From Bacteroidota bacterium (GTDB lineage: Bacteria; Bacteroidota; Ignavibacteria; Tepidaquicellales; Tepidaquicellaceae): a stretch of DNA of 64,000 nucleotides. The stretch spans positions 20,081-84,080 of the forward strand of contig JAFDZR010000009.1 of the NCBI GenBank assembly GCA_018266875.1, read 5' to 3'. A model generated the notes under the pieces. The model searched no databases. It saw only the letters and a list, made by a program, of their open reading frames with translations, and was not told where the DNA came from. Position 1 is the stretch's first letter. Each line of letters opens with the position of its first letter. A program made the translations under genes and the position numbers. Shown here one piece after another: positions 38,269-46,812 of this stretch.

Positions 38269-38341
38269 CACGGGAGGAGGGACTCGAACCCCCAACCAAC
38301 GGTTTTGGAGACCGCTACTCTACCAATTGAGCTACACCCGC
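38269..38341 (-). tRNA. tRNA-Trp (anticodon CCA)
   Basis: This is a 73-nt cloverleaf. The anticodon stem GCGGT/ACCGT encloses CTCCAAA with anticodon CCA. The D arm has GCTCAATTGGTAGAGT and the T loop TTCGAGT. The discriminator is G73, as in other bacterial tRNA-Trp. The acceptor helix GCGGGTG/CTCCCGT has a G-T pair at 1-72 and a T-T mismatch at 6-67, which is unusual. CCA is not fully encoded. It lies directly upstream of secE. Confidence 0.93.
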
Positions 38342-38362
38342 AGTTCGCTTCAGCAGATTTAC

Positions 38363-38536
38363 TCATTTCGATTCTCTGTGAAGAATATGCTGCCTGGTCC
38401 ATCTGCAATATTTCTTAAGCTCAATTCTTTCTTTGGTGTTGACTCTGTTTTTGTAGGTAACATAAACGGACTTTCCTTTGTGCGGTCCTTCTATGCTGAC
38501 CAGTTTAATCTTAACTCTTGATCCTTCTTTTGCCAT
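38363..38536 (-). CDS. rpmG: 50S ribosomal protein L33
   Basis: The protein has 57 residues. It reads MAKEGSRVKIKLVSIEGPHK at the start and ELKKYCRWTRQHILHRESK at the end, with YVTYKNRVNTKERIE in the middle: a full L33. Only one Cys remains of the two CxxC pairs of zinc-binding L33, so it is the zinc-independent (C-minus) type with a leftover Cys44. It lies between tRNA-Thr and tRNA-Trp. In many genomes tuf stands in or near this position. Confidence 0.93.
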   Translation of the reverse strand: MAKEGSRVKIKLVSIEGPHKGKSVYVTYKNRVNTKERIELKKYCRWTRQHILHRESK

Positions 38537-38642
38537 TGTAATATTTTTCTAATATTATTGATATTTTTTACAGGTATTCAATTGAAACTTACTTATCAGG
38601 AAAGAATAAATATAAAAATTCAGTTATTTTTTTTGTTTTAAG

Positions 38643-38715
<73 letters not shown>

Positions 38716-38868
38716 TTTTCAGTTTTCCTTTTTTTAGCGGGAGACAATGTTTCCCTGGTTTTCATTCTGAGCAATCCATGGTATAATCAACTCCATGCCT
38801 GTTATTGCTATTTTAAAAAAGAACCGGTATTAAATTTCCCGTTGCTTTTCAAAGACCGTTTATTCCTG

Positions 38869-38941
38869 AGCGGGAGACGAGACTCGAACTCGCGACCAAC
38901 AGCTTGGAAGGCTGTGACTCTACCAACTGAGTTACTCCCGC
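38869..38941 (-). tRNA. tRNA-Gly (anticodon TCC)
   Basis: This is a 73-nt cloverleaf with acceptor GCGGGAG/CTCCCGC. The anticodon arm ACAGC-CTTCCAA-GCTGT reads TCC. The T loop is TTCGAGT and the discriminator T73. CCA is not encoded. It lies 13 bases after tRNA-Tyr and 153 bases before tRNA-Thr; that spacer holds no gene but repeats ten bases of this tRNA's 3' end at 38736-38745. Confidence 0.97.
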
Positions 38942-38954
38942 ATTGATTCCTTTG

Positions 38955-39037
38955 TGGGTAGGGAAGGATTCGAACCTCCGAAGACCTGAGTCGACAGATT
39001 TACAGTCTGTTGCGTTTAACCACTTCGCTACCTACCC
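38955..39037 (-). tRNA. tRNA-Tyr (anticodon GTA)
   Basis: This is an 83-nt class II tRNA with a long variable arm (CGACTCAGGTCTTCG). The acceptor is GGGTAGG/CCTACCC and the anticodon arm ACAGA-CTGTAAA-TCTGT. The discriminator is A73. It is the first gene of the tRNA/secE/nusG/ribosomal transcription unit. Confidence 0.97.
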
Positions 39038-39078
39038 GAAATTACCCATAAGATTTCTTACTATATAGCAAAGGACTT

Positions 39079-39109
39079 TAAAAATATCAAAATTAAGATA
39101 TTAAATCAA
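39079..39109 (-). promoter_or_regulatory. Probable promoter of the tRNA-secE-nusG-rpl-rpo unit
   Basis: On the minus strand TTG (39107-39109), 20 bases, then TATTTTTA (39079-39086), seven of eight to TAnnTTTG. It is about 40 bases upstream of tRNA-Tyr. Other promoters inside this long unit cannot be excluded. Confidence 0.5.
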
Positions 39110-39189
39110 CACATATTTTGATATTGTATAAGCTAATTTCGCTGACCTGGCTGTTTTAGTCAGGCGCAGTATTATGAAAAAAAAGAGTA

Positions 39190-40674
39190 TTAAAGTAGGT
39201 TTAATTTGAAAAGGCTGTCAATTTTGAGTTTCTGATCTTTAAGATTATTGATCCTTTCAAGAATAGACTGTTTCTCTTCATTCGTGAATGTCCTGCCCCC
39301 TGTATCTCCCGGTATTACTTTATAAAATGCGAGTTCAATGTCCTTTCCGAAATCCCTGTATTTATAATCGCCTGTCCTCTCGCAGTTCACCAGTATCGCC
39401 TGACCTGTTGTATAATTCTCATTCTCATCTTTGATGGCAATTATGGTTCTGTTGTCAGGCTCTTTGCATAAATATATTCCGTCCTCCCTTTTTTCAGTGA
39501 CCCTTGCGGAAATGATTTTCGTGATTGCGCTGGAGTTTCCCGAAGAGGTAAGGTTTATCAGCAGTTTGTCCTGCTCCCTTAACTCTCTTTCTAGATCGTT
39601 GTATTTTACTATCGATGCGATCTTCTTGCTCAGAAGACTTATGTTTGCCTCAAGTATATTCAGGTCCCTGTACATTGCAGTTTCAGGAAACACCGTGAGG
39701 ATGAGCTTTGCATTGTTGAGCTCGTTCAGTGATTCGCTGTATTTTCCTGATGCGTTAAGTTTTTTTGCGCCGGATATTTTCTGACCGTACTCGGCAAAAG
39801 CGACATTGTATATATTGTTGAATAGCGTTTTGGCATCATCAGGATCTATGCTGCCTTTTATTTTATTGTAATATTTCAGAGCAAGCTTCCAGTCATCCTT
39901 GTAATAAATGCTCGAGATCTGATATGAATAATTCTTTATTCTGTCAAGCGCCCTGTTCTTGTTCTTACCGTCTGAATAATTTCTTAGAAATGTCTCATAC
40001 TTGCCTATCATTTTCTCCATCGAATTAAGATCATTCGCCTTGTCTGACTTTACAAGTTCTGTATAATCCCTGTCTTCCTTTAAGATGAATGTATAATAAC
40101 CTAGATAACCAAGAGCTGAAAGTATCGCTATTATTATCACTATAATAAGGATGTTTGTATAAAGCCTTCTTCTTTTCTGTTCCGGGGTCTTCTCCCTTAT
40201 TACGTCCAGTCTTGTGTTAACAAAATTTGTTTCCGTCTCATCTGTGTACTTCAGGACATTTTTATAATATATCTCAGCCGCCTTGTAATCCTTGTTCCCG
40301 AATGCCTCATCACCGCTTGTCATCAGATTTATCTTGTTGTTGATAAGGGCAACCGCCTTGTTGTAAAGATTTTTTAATTCGTTGTTTCTGCGGTCCAGCT
40401 TAAGATACTGCTTGCCTTCGAATATTGCTTCCGAGAACTGATTTCTGTTAATCAGATATTCAATGTTAATTATTGCTTCTCTTATCGAGACTTCCTCATT
40501 CTCATCCCTTATCTTTTCACCGCAGCCGTATACTGCGCATCCCTTGTTCTCAGTCCAGCAGTCCTTATGATACGGGGAACTGCAGGAGTTGCAGAAGATC
40601 GCCTCCGAATCATTCTTTATAGGCATCTGACAGAATGTACAGATATTCTTAACCGGTTTTAAAAGTTCATCCAT
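39190..40674 (-). CDS. Membrane protein with N-terminal RING-like zinc domain and helical repeats
   Basis: The protein has 494 residues. Residues 12-51 hold an ordered set of metal ligands: Cys12, Cys15, Cys28, Cys31, His36, Cys39 (segment SPYHKDCWTEN), Cys46 and Cys51 (GCAVYGC). This is the treble-clef pattern of the prokaryotic RING finger (Prok-RING_1) family. A TPR-like cytoplasmic stretch follows (about 66-160, e.g. GDEAFGNKDYKAAEIYYKNV). Next are one membrane span (ILIIVIIIAILSALGYLGYY, 175-194) and a second helical repeat region to about 390. A C-terminal beta-rich part ends the protein. It is transcribed alone upstream of the tRNA cluster. Function is unknown; a scaffold or ubiquitin-ligase-like role is speculation. 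Confidence 0.85.
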   Translation of the reverse strand: MDELLKPVKNICTFCQMPIKNDSEAIFCNSCSSPYHKDCWTENKGCAVYGCGEKIRDENEEVSIREAIINIEYLINRNQFSEAIFEGKQYLKLDRRNNELKNLYNKAVALINNKINLMTSGDEAFGNKDYKAAEIYYKNVLKYTDETETNFVNTRLDVIREKTPEQKRRRLYTNILIIVIIIAILSALGYLGYYTFILKEDRDYTELVKSDKANDLNSMEKMIGKYETFLRNYSDGKNKNRALDRIKNYSYQISSIYYKDDWKLALKYYNKIKGSIDPDDAKTLFNNIYNVAFAEYGQKISGAKKLNASGKYSESLNELNNAKLILTVFPETAMYRDLNILEANISLLSKKIASIVKYNDLERELREQDKLLINLTSSGNSSAITKIISARVTEKREDGIYLCKEPDNRTIIAIKDENENYTTGQAILVNCERTGDYKYRDFGKDIELAFYKVIPGDTGGRTFTNEEKQSILERINNLKDQKLKIDSLFKLNLL

Positions 40675-40757
40675 TCAGCCGGATTTTTTTTTAATTCTGA
40701 AACAAAACTTTTTTAAATGGTATTTAAAATTTCCGTTATTATTTTTTACAAATGTAA

Positions 40758-41534
40758 TCAAAACTTATAGAGATATAAATTTATTAATATTACTACACCG
40801 ATACCGATCAGCACCAGCCCCATAAAATTGCTCAGCTTCTGCAGCAGTGAAGGATTTATTTTCACTGAATTTTTTGAAACGAAATTAACCATCAGATAAA
40901 ACCATGCTGTCGTTCCCAGGAAAACTCCCAGCGCCAGGAATACTCCGGAAAATAAATTTGAATTTATCAGTCCGTAACTTTTCAGATATCCCACTATTGC
41001 AAACCAGGACGCGGGTAGAGTCGGCGAGGAAAGACAGGAAACCACCCCGGTTATAAAACTTAATGTGACTCCGCTGTGATGTTTTTCAAGAACTTCGGTT
41101 TTGAACATTTTATCAAGCCCGGCTTCAGTTTTTTTCAGAACATTTTCCACCTTATCATATCTCTGTTTGAATTTTTCCTTTACTTCATGTTCCTCAATAT
41201 GATGTGAAAAATCCTGCTTGGTAATTAAAATCTTAATCCCGTAGATTATTACAAATAAACTTCCGCATAATGCAAGTATCAGCTTCAGATTAACTGAATT
41301 CTCCGAAAAATAATCCTGAATATTCTCCGGTATAAGACTTGAGATCAATGAAACTCCGCCGAAAGCAACAAGGATATAAAACATATCCATGAATCCCGCG
41401 CCTGCACCGATCGCAATTCCGTTCTTTGTCTGGTTTCTTAAACCCTGCTGTATTATCTGAAAATATGTCGGTCCCAAAGGAGGTATCGTAAAAATAAATC
41501 CTATCAAAATTCCGACTATCAGTCCTGTTATCAA
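40758..41534 (-). CDS. LysE-family transporter (amino-acid or metabolite exporter)
   Basis: The protein has 258 residues and six hydrophobic segments. The start GLIVGILIGFIFTIPPLGPT (Pro-Pro-x-Gly-Pro) and the GIAIGAGAGFMDMFYILVAF segment fit LysE/RhtB translocators. The two halves are separated by an unusually long hydrophilic loop (about residues 108-155, many Lys, Glu and His), and GVVSCLSSPTLPASWFAIVG repeats the Pro-rich motif in the second half. Exported substrate is unknown. It has its own upstream region, divergent from the small ORF at 41639. Confidence 0.8.
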   Translation of the reverse strand: MITGLIVGILIGFIFTIPPLGPTYFQIIQQGLRNQTKNGIAIGAGAGFMDMFYILVAFGGVSLISSLIPENIQDYFSENSVNLKLILALCGSLFVIIYGIKILITKQDFSHHIEEHEVKEKFKQRYDKVENVLKKTEAGLDKMFKTEVLEKHHSGVTLSFITGVVSCLSSPTLPASWFAIVGYLKSYGLINSNLFSGVFLALGVFLGTTAWFYLMVNFVSKNSVKINPSLLQKLSNFMGLVLIGIGVVILINLYLYKF

Positions 41535-41638
41535 TTATAGATTTTAATTAAATTAGCTAATCGCAATTTCATTTTCAATTTATTTGAATTAATTCACCTG
41601 TGAATTGAATAATCAATTCTGTTTAGTTAGTTTAATAC

Positions 41639-41881
41639 ATGCAAATTAAAAAATACATTGCTGCAGTCTTTATAGTATTTTCACTTACATTCTCATATTC
41701 CAGCGTGAGCTTTTCAGCAGACCCGAAACAGGCTATTGTTTATATCATCGGATCTGAAAACGACTCTGTTACAGGCAGCTTTCTTAATCAGAATAAGAAC
41801 AGGAAAGATTATATTCTTACTTCTCTTTCAATAAAAATATTTCTCATAAATTCAGAAACAGTATATTTCAATACTTCCTGA
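41639..41881 (+). CDS. Small secreted protein, possibly a remnant
   Basis: This open frame has 80 codons. Residues 1-27 make a good signal peptide (KKYIAAVFIVFSLTFSYSSV, then SFSA), followed by only ~53 residues with no recognised motif. It faces tail-to-tail the lipoprotein gene that ends at 41893. The mature part is short and of ordinary composition, so it may be a truncated gene or a chance frame with a hydrophobic start. There is no Shine-Dalgarno, as elsewhere in this window. Confidence 0.4.
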   Translation: MQIKKYIAAVFIVFSLTFSYSSVSFSADPKQAIVYIIGSENDSVTGSFLNQNKNRKDYILTSLSIKIFLINSETVYFNTS

Positions 41882-41892
41882 GATTCCTCTTT

Positions 41893-42504
41893 CTATCTGA
41901 ACTCTTTGTCAATTACATCTATCTCCCCCGGATATGTAATACCGCCGAGAAATGTATCAATAGTAGGTTTGATCTTTAAAGTCAGCCTTGAACTTGTTCC
42001 TGACTTCCCGCCGATCGCCAGTGCCAGATTCATTATGTTTTCATAACCCTTGTTCTCAAATAATTTTAAAAGATCAACTGAAATTGGAATTGGTATGGTA
42101 ACGGATTTTCCGACTCCCGGAACTTCAATCGGCTTGTCAATATCCCCGGTAATAATTTCCTTGTCATCAATAAGAAGTCTCCATCCGAGACCCTTTATCA
42201 GGGAAGAAGTTTCTGCTGATCCGCCGGGATATGTATCGGGATTTTTTGCAATCAGATTGACAGTGAAAGTGGTGGGTAGTTTGCCGGAAGCAAAGCTCGC
42301 GAGCAGATTGCCGGCATCCAGGATATTAAGGTCTTTCACGGAATTTATATTATTTAGTTTTACGCCGGAAATTTTCAGCCCGTCGACTTTTCCTAGTTTG
42401 AACTGAAGTCTCTGCGCATTTTCTATGGTTTGCTTTACGCCTGAGCAGCCGGCGATAATCAATGCGGCCAGCATAACGATAAAATGTAAACTGAATTTTT
42501 TCAT
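41893..42504 (-). CDS. LEA14-like lipoprotein
   Basis: The protein has 203 residues. The signal peptide ends in a lipobox (LIIAGC, Cys20), so it is lipid-anchored. The mature part, from about residue 45, has the beta-sandwich pattern of LEA14/WHy domain proteins: LKISGVKLNNINSVKDLNIL, FTVNLIAKNPDTYPGG and WRLLIDDKEIITGDIDKPIE, with the typical conserved Asn-Pro. These small proteins are widespread in the envelope of FCB-group bacteria, and no enzymatic role is known. It is monocistronic, followed by the small plus-strand ORF tail-to-tail. Confidence 0.8.
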   Translation of the reverse strand: MKKFSLHFIVMLAALIIAGCSGVKQTIENAQRLQFKLGKVDGLKISGVKLNNINSVKDLNILDAGNLLASFASGKLPTTFTVNLIAKNPDTYPGGSAETSSLIKGLGWRLLIDDKEIITGDIDKPIEVPGVGKSVTIPIPISVDLLKLFENKGYENIMNLALAIGGKSGTSSRLTLKIKPTIDTFLGGITYPGEIDVIDKEFR

Positions 42505-42536
42505 AATATTATTCTTTTATGTTTAATTGTATAAAA

Positions 42537-42577
42537 TAAAAAGTCCGCTGCGGATTTGGAATTCCTTAACGGACTCA
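42537..42577 (-). terminator. Probable terminator after tRNA-Ser
   Basis: AGTCCG pairs with CGGACT around an imperfect 22-base inner part that includes GGAATTCC. The minus strand continues CTTTTTATTTTAT. It lies about 45 bases past the tRNA-Ser 3' end and also separates it from the lipoprotein gene. Confidence 0.7.
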
Positions 42578-42623
42578 AAATATCTATTTTAAATATAATT
42601 TAAAATTAAGACAGTTTTAATTG

Positions 42624-42710
42624 CAGAGAGAGAGGGATTCGAACCCCCGGTGACCGTGAGGCCACAACGGTTTTCAAGACCGCCGCTTTCAACCGCTCAG
42701 CCATCTCTCT
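42624..42710 (-). tRNA. tRNA-Ser (anticodon TGA)
   Basis: This is an 87-nt class II tRNA. The acceptor is AGAGAGA/TCTCTCT and the D region GCTGAGCGGTTGAAAGC. The anticodon arm GCGGT-CTTGAAA-ACCGT reads TGA. The long variable arm is about TGTGGCCTCACGGTCACC, the T loop TTCGAAT and the discriminator G73. CCA is not encoded. It lies 76 bases downstream of the truB stop and may have its own promoter. Confidence 0.97.
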
Positions 42711-42731
42711 GTACAGTTATTTAAAACTTTA

Positions 42732-42763
42732 CAAAATTACGAAATTGGATTTACAAATTAAAG
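42732..42763 (-). promoter_or_regulatory. Possible promoter of tRNA-Ser
   Basis: On the minus strand TAATTTTG (42732-42739) is a full match to the -7 consensus TAnnTTTG. The -33 position, 20 bases upstream, reads CTTT rather than TTG. The spacing to the tRNA 5' end (22 bases) is suitable. Confidence 0.4.
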
Positions 42764-42786
42764 AATTAAAATTCGTGATTTGCATT

Positions 42787-43476
42787 TTAAAGCAATCTGT
42801 ATTTTATTCCGTTTAATTCATTGTCAAGGTCCCTAAGCTCAAAGTTTCCAATTCTCAGCCTCCGAAGCGTTTTCAGATATCCGCCCGTCCCGAGCCTTTC
42901 CCCGAGATCGTTCGCTATTACCCTGATGTAAGTTCCCTTGCTGCTGCAGATCCTGAAGTATAATTCGGTTTTACTGAGCCGGCTTAACTCGAATTCCGAA
43001 ATTAAGATCTTCCTCGGTTCACGCTTAATGACTTTGCCTTTGCGTGCAAGCTTGTACAGTGGTTTTCCCTTGTGCTTTAACGCCGAATACATCGGAGGAG
43101 TCTGCTCAGTCTCGCCCAGGAAACTTGATCTAGCTTTTTCAATTTCCTGATCTGATACGCTGATCTCATCTTTTATTTCCTCTTCCTCGGTTTCGGTATC
43201 AAAGCTCTTTGTTCTTGCTCCGATCCTGATAATTCCCTCATATTCCTTGTCCAGGTCAATTATTTCATTTATTTCTTTGGTCATCTTGTCCGTGCATAAA
43301 ATCAGCAGACCGGTTGCCCTCGGATCCAGCGTCCCCGAATGACCAACTTTTTTGAGGGAGAAATTTCTTTTGAATATCCTCACTACATCTGCGCTGGTCA
43401 GATCCAGCGGCTTGTCAGTCAATATTATCCTGTTTGAATATTCCGGGAATGAACTTTCTGTTAGATCAGAATTCAT
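42787..43476 (-). CDS. truB: tRNA pseudouridine(55) synthase
   Basis: The protein has 229 residues. TruB makes the universal pseudouridine 55 of the tRNA T loop. KVGHSGTLDPRATGLLILCT carries the catalytic Asp. YEGIIRIGARTKSFDTETEE, TPPMYSALKHKGKPLYKLAR and CSKGTYIRVIANDLGERLG are the other conserved blocks. The C-terminal PUA domain of the E. coli enzyme is missing; the short form is normal for Bacteroidota. It is the last gene of rimP-nusA-infB-rbfA-truB, nine bases from rbfA. Confidence 0.96.
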   Translation of the reverse strand: MNSDLTESSFPEYSNRIILTDKPLDLTSADVVRIFKRNFSLKKVGHSGTLDPRATGLLILCTDKMTKEINEIIDLDKEYEGIIRIGARTKSFDTETEEEEIKDEISVSDQEIEKARSSFLGETEQTPPMYSALKHKGKPLYKLARKGKVIKREPRKILISEFELSRLSKTELYFRICSSKGTYIRVIANDLGERLGTGGYLKTLRRLRIGNFELRDLDNELNGIKYRLL

Positions 43477-43484
43477 TTATAAAT

Positions 43485-43850
43485 TTATTGTGGGTCATGC
43501 TCACTGTCCTTTTCATGTATCTCATTGATCAGCTTCTGTATCCTGTCTGCGTATTCGATAGTATCATCGTGATAGAATTGCAGTTCCGGCATATACTTGA
43601 GTATTATAAGCTTTGCCAGCAGAAACCTGATGTGCTTCTTTCTCGCTTCCAGCTTTTCAAGGCATTCTTCAACGGGAATTTTATTGCCGAGAAAACTAAG
43701 ATATATTTTTGCTATCTTCAGATCCGGCGTGGTTGTTACTTTTGAAACAGTCACAAGTCCGAGCCCGCTTATTTCAGAGAGATCTTTTGACATTGCCTGA
43801 TTAAGCTTATTCTTTATTTCCTGCGCTACCTTTTCAGTTCTTACCGACAT
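43485..43850 (-). CDS. rbfA: 30S ribosome-binding factor RbfA
   Basis: The protein has 121 residues with a single KH-like domain. It assists late 16S rRNA maturation and cold adaptation of 30S subunits. Motifs are EKVAQEIKNKLNQAM, LVTVSKVTTTPDLKIAKIYL and the C-terminal LKYMPELQFYHDDTIEYADR. It lies between infB (25 bases) and truB (eight bases), the usual order. The length is typical. Confidence 0.95.
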   Translation of the reverse strand: MSVRTEKVAQEIKNKLNQAMSKDLSEISGLGLVTVSKVTTTPDLKIAKIYLSFLGNKIPVEECLEKLEARKKHIRFLLAKLIILKYMPELQFYHDDTIEYADRIQKLINEIHEKDSEHDPQ

Positions 43851-43875
43851 TTTTAATAAAATTTTACTTTTCTGA

Positions 43876-46677
43876 TTACTGAGGCGTTACAAGTTTTCTT
43901 TTCGTTTCAACGATCTTGTACGCTTCTATTATATCTCCGACTTTTATGTCATTGAAATTCTCAAGACCAATTCCGCATTCGTATCCGGATTCAACTTCCC
44001 TGACGTCATCTTTTATTCTCTTAAGGGAAGAAATTCCGCCTTTGAATATTTCAAATCCGTCTCTCAGAAGTCTGACTTTGTTGTTTCTGTTTATCTTCCC
44101 GTCCTGAACGTAACATCCTGCAATGTTTCCTATCTTCGGAACCTTGAATACCTGTCTGATCTCTACTGTTGCCGTTACTTCCTCAGAAATATCAGGTGCA
44201 AGCATTCCTTCAAGAGCCGCTTTTATTTCATCGATCAGATTATAGATAATATTGTAAAGTCTGATATCAATGTTGTTCTTTTCCGCAAGCTTTCTTGCCT
44301 TGAGATTCGGTCTTACATTGAATCCGATTACAATGGCGTCAGAGGCTTCTGCCAGAAGGACATCCGATTCGCTGATAGATCCGACTGCCTTGTGAATTAC
44401 ATATACCTTCGTTTCATTTGTGGTAAGCTTGTGCAGTGAATCAGCGAGAGCTTCAGCAGAACCGTCAGTATCCGCCTTAAGAATGATCTTAAGCTCAACC
44501 TGCTTGCCTTCCTGTATCTGTTTGGAGATATCATCAAGAGTGATGAACTTAACCTGTCTGAAATCCTGCTCTCTTTTAAGCTGCTGTCTTTTCAGAGAAA
44601 GATTCTTGGAATCTCTTTCCGACTCCAGCACTACGAATGAATCACCCGCCTGAGGCACTCCGTCAAAACCAAGTACAACTACAGGAGAGGATGAAGCGGC
44701 TTCCTCGATCTTACGCTCCCTCTCGTCAAACATTGCCTTTACTTTTCCGCTGTATATTCCTGCAATAAAAGAATCGCCCACTCTCAGCACGCCTTTCTGA
44801 ACAAGGACCGTAGCGATAGGTCCTCTGCCCTTGTCAAGCTTTGCTTCAAGTACAACTCCGCGCGCGGATTTTTTTGGATTGGTCTTTAATTCAAGAAGCT
44901 CAGCTTCCAGCAGAATCTTTTCAAGAAGTTTATCAATATTTATACCCTTCTTGGCGGAAATCTCAACTGACTGATATTTGCCTCCCCATTCTTCCACCAA
45001 AACATCTTTTTCTGAAAGCTGCTGTCTAATCCTGTCGGAATTGGATTCGGGTTTGTCAACTTTATTTATGGCTATCACGATAGGAACATTTGCAGCCCTG
45101 GCGTGATTTATCGCTTCAATTGTCTGCGGCATTACACTGTCATCGGCAGCAACGACCAGAACTACGATATCTGCAGCCTGTCCGCCTCTTGCTCTCATTG
45201 CAGTAAATGCCTCGTGACCGGGAGTGTCAAGAAAACTTATCTCTTTTCCTGAATCCATATGAACTTTATAAGCTCCGATATGCTGTGTTATTCCGCCGGC
45301 TTCACCCGCTACAACATTTGTCTTTCTGATATAATCAAGCAGTGAAGTCTTTCCGTGATCAACGTGTCCCATGATAGTTACTACAGGAGCTCTGTCTACA
45401 AGATCTCCCGGTTTGTCCGGTTCCTCTTCAATTACATCCTCCTCGTATTCCTTTAGAAATTCGATCTTGTATCCGAAATCACTGGCTATGAGTTCTATTA
45501 TATCCTTTTCCAGTCTCTGATTTATTGAAACCATTATGCCGAGTTTGAAACAGCTCTTGATAATTTCATTGGAATCTATTCCCATCAGATTTGCAAGCTC
45601 AGCAGTGGAAAGATACTCGTTTACTTTTATAATATTCTTTGTTGCTTCCTTCTGTTCGAGAATCTTCTTCTCTTCCTCAATCCTTTCCTTCTTCTTTCTT
45701 TTTCTTGCAATGCTTCTTGCAGATGATGCCGAATCCCCTTCAATCTTTGCATACGTTTCTCTTATCGCTTCATCAATTTCCTTCTGCGTTGCATCCTTTT
45801 CTCTGTGACCTTTTTCCAGCTTGACTCTTTTTCTTCTTTCTGATTCGGTTTCAAATTTCTTTTTATCCCTGTCTTTCTTGTCACGGAATTTCCTGTCCTC
45901 AAGCAGTCTGCCCGGAACATTCCTCTTTACAAAGACTTCTTTCTTTGCATCGGATTTTTCTCCTTCGGGCTTCTGGAACGGTTTCTGCTTTTTCTTTTCC
46001 CTGATTACCTGATCTATGGTTATCTTTTCGGTTACTTTTTTCTTCCTGGATTTATCAAACGGCTTCTTAAAGGTTTTAGCTGTTTCGGTTTTCTCGGTTT
46101 TGATTTGACCTTCTGAAACCGGTGTTTTTATCTCAGGAACCTGTGTTTTTACTGTCTCTTTAGGTTTATCCTGTTTTTTCCCTTCGGTAACTGATTCTGA
46201 TTCCTTTGCCGGTTTTATATGTGTTTTCTTTTCAGATTTTGATTTTACTGCTCCGGCTTTTTTTGCAGTGCGCTTTTCCTTATCCTTCTGTTCCTGATCC
46301 TTGATCGTTTTCGCTCTGTGCTGATAAGCCAGCAGTTCCTGTCTGCGTCTTTCCTCTTCTTTCGCTTTCTGCTCTTCTTCTATTATCTTCTTTAATCTTT
46401 CCTTCTCTTCCTGTAATCTTTTTTCCTCGTTTTCCTTTTCTATCTTCTCCTGTGCATCAGAAAGTTCTACATGGAATTTCTCTGAAAACTTGACGGACTT
46501 TTCCACTTTCTTGTCCTCAAGTTCGATCTCTTTTCTGAAATTGGAATAAACCTTCTCGACTGTTTCATCATCCAGTGATGTATTTATTGTCGCATCTATT
46601 CCGATCGACTTGAGATAATCAAGCACTACGTCTTTTGATACTTTTATTTCCCTTACTAATGCTATTACTTTTTTCAT
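43876..46677 (-). CDS. infB: Translation initiation factor IF-2
   Basis: The protein has 933 residues. IF-2 is the GTPase that places initiator fMet-tRNA on the 30S subunit. A short N-terminal IF2_N-type helix bundle is followed by a very long Lys/Glu-rich, low-complexity linker (about 70-350). The G domain starts with GHVDHGKTSLLDYI at about 437; DTPGHEAF and NKVDKPESN are G3 and G4. Two beta-barrel domains and the fMet-tRNA-binding C-terminal domain follow (IAGCYVQDGKINRNNKVRLL). The linker is longer and more charged than in E. coli but of a type common in the phylum. Confidence 0.98.
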   Translation of the reverse strand: MKKVIALVREIKVSKDVVLDYLKSIGIDATINTSLDDETVEKVYSNFRKEIELEDKKVEKSVKFSEKFHVELSDAQEKIEKENEEKRLQEEKERLKKIIEEEQKAKEEERRRQELLAYQHRAKTIKDQEQKDKEKRTAKKAGAVKSKSEKKTHIKPAKESESVTEGKKQDKPKETVKTQVPEIKTPVSEGQIKTEKTETAKTFKKPFDKSRKKKVTEKITIDQVIREKKKQKPFQKPEGEKSDAKKEVFVKRNVPGRLLEDRKFRDKKDRDKKKFETESERRKRVKLEKGHREKDATQKEIDEAIRETYAKIEGDSASSARSIARKRKKKERIEEEKKILEQKEATKNIIKVNEYLSTAELANLMGIDSNEIIKSCFKLGIMVSINQRLEKDIIELIASDFGYKIEFLKEYEEDVIEEEPDKPGDLVDRAPVVTIMGHVDHGKTSLLDYIRKTNVVAGEAGGITQHIGAYKVHMDSGKEISFLDTPGHEAFTAMRARGGQAADIVVLVVAADDSVMPQTIEAINHARAANVPIVIAINKVDKPESNSDRIRQQLSEKDVLVEEWGGKYQSVEISAKKGINIDKLLEKILLEAELLELKTNPKKSARGVVLEAKLDKGRGPIATVLVQKGVLRVGDSFIAGIYSGKVKAMFDERERKIEEAASSSPVVVLGFDGVPQAGDSFVVLESERDSKNLSLKRQQLKREQDFRQVKFITLDDISKQIQEGKQVELKIILKADTDGSAEALADSLHKLTTNETKVYVIHKAVGSISESDVLLAEASDAIVIGFNVRPNLKARKLAEKNNIDIRLYNIIYNLIDEIKAALEGMLAPDISEEVTATVEIRQVFKVPKIGNIAGCYVQDGKINRNNKVRLLRDGFEIFKGGISSLKRIKDDVREVESGYECGIGLENFNDIKVGDIIEAYKIVETKRKLVTPQ

Positions 46678-46812
46678 ATAATGTTAAAATTTTTGAAGCA
46701 CAATTTTTCCGGCTGATGGCAATTAAGTTCAGTCCGCGGTCAGTATTATCAATTGCTTTATTCCTGTTTCAATTTATTTTTCTTTAATTTAATGTTTTCC
46801 GTAATATAAAAA

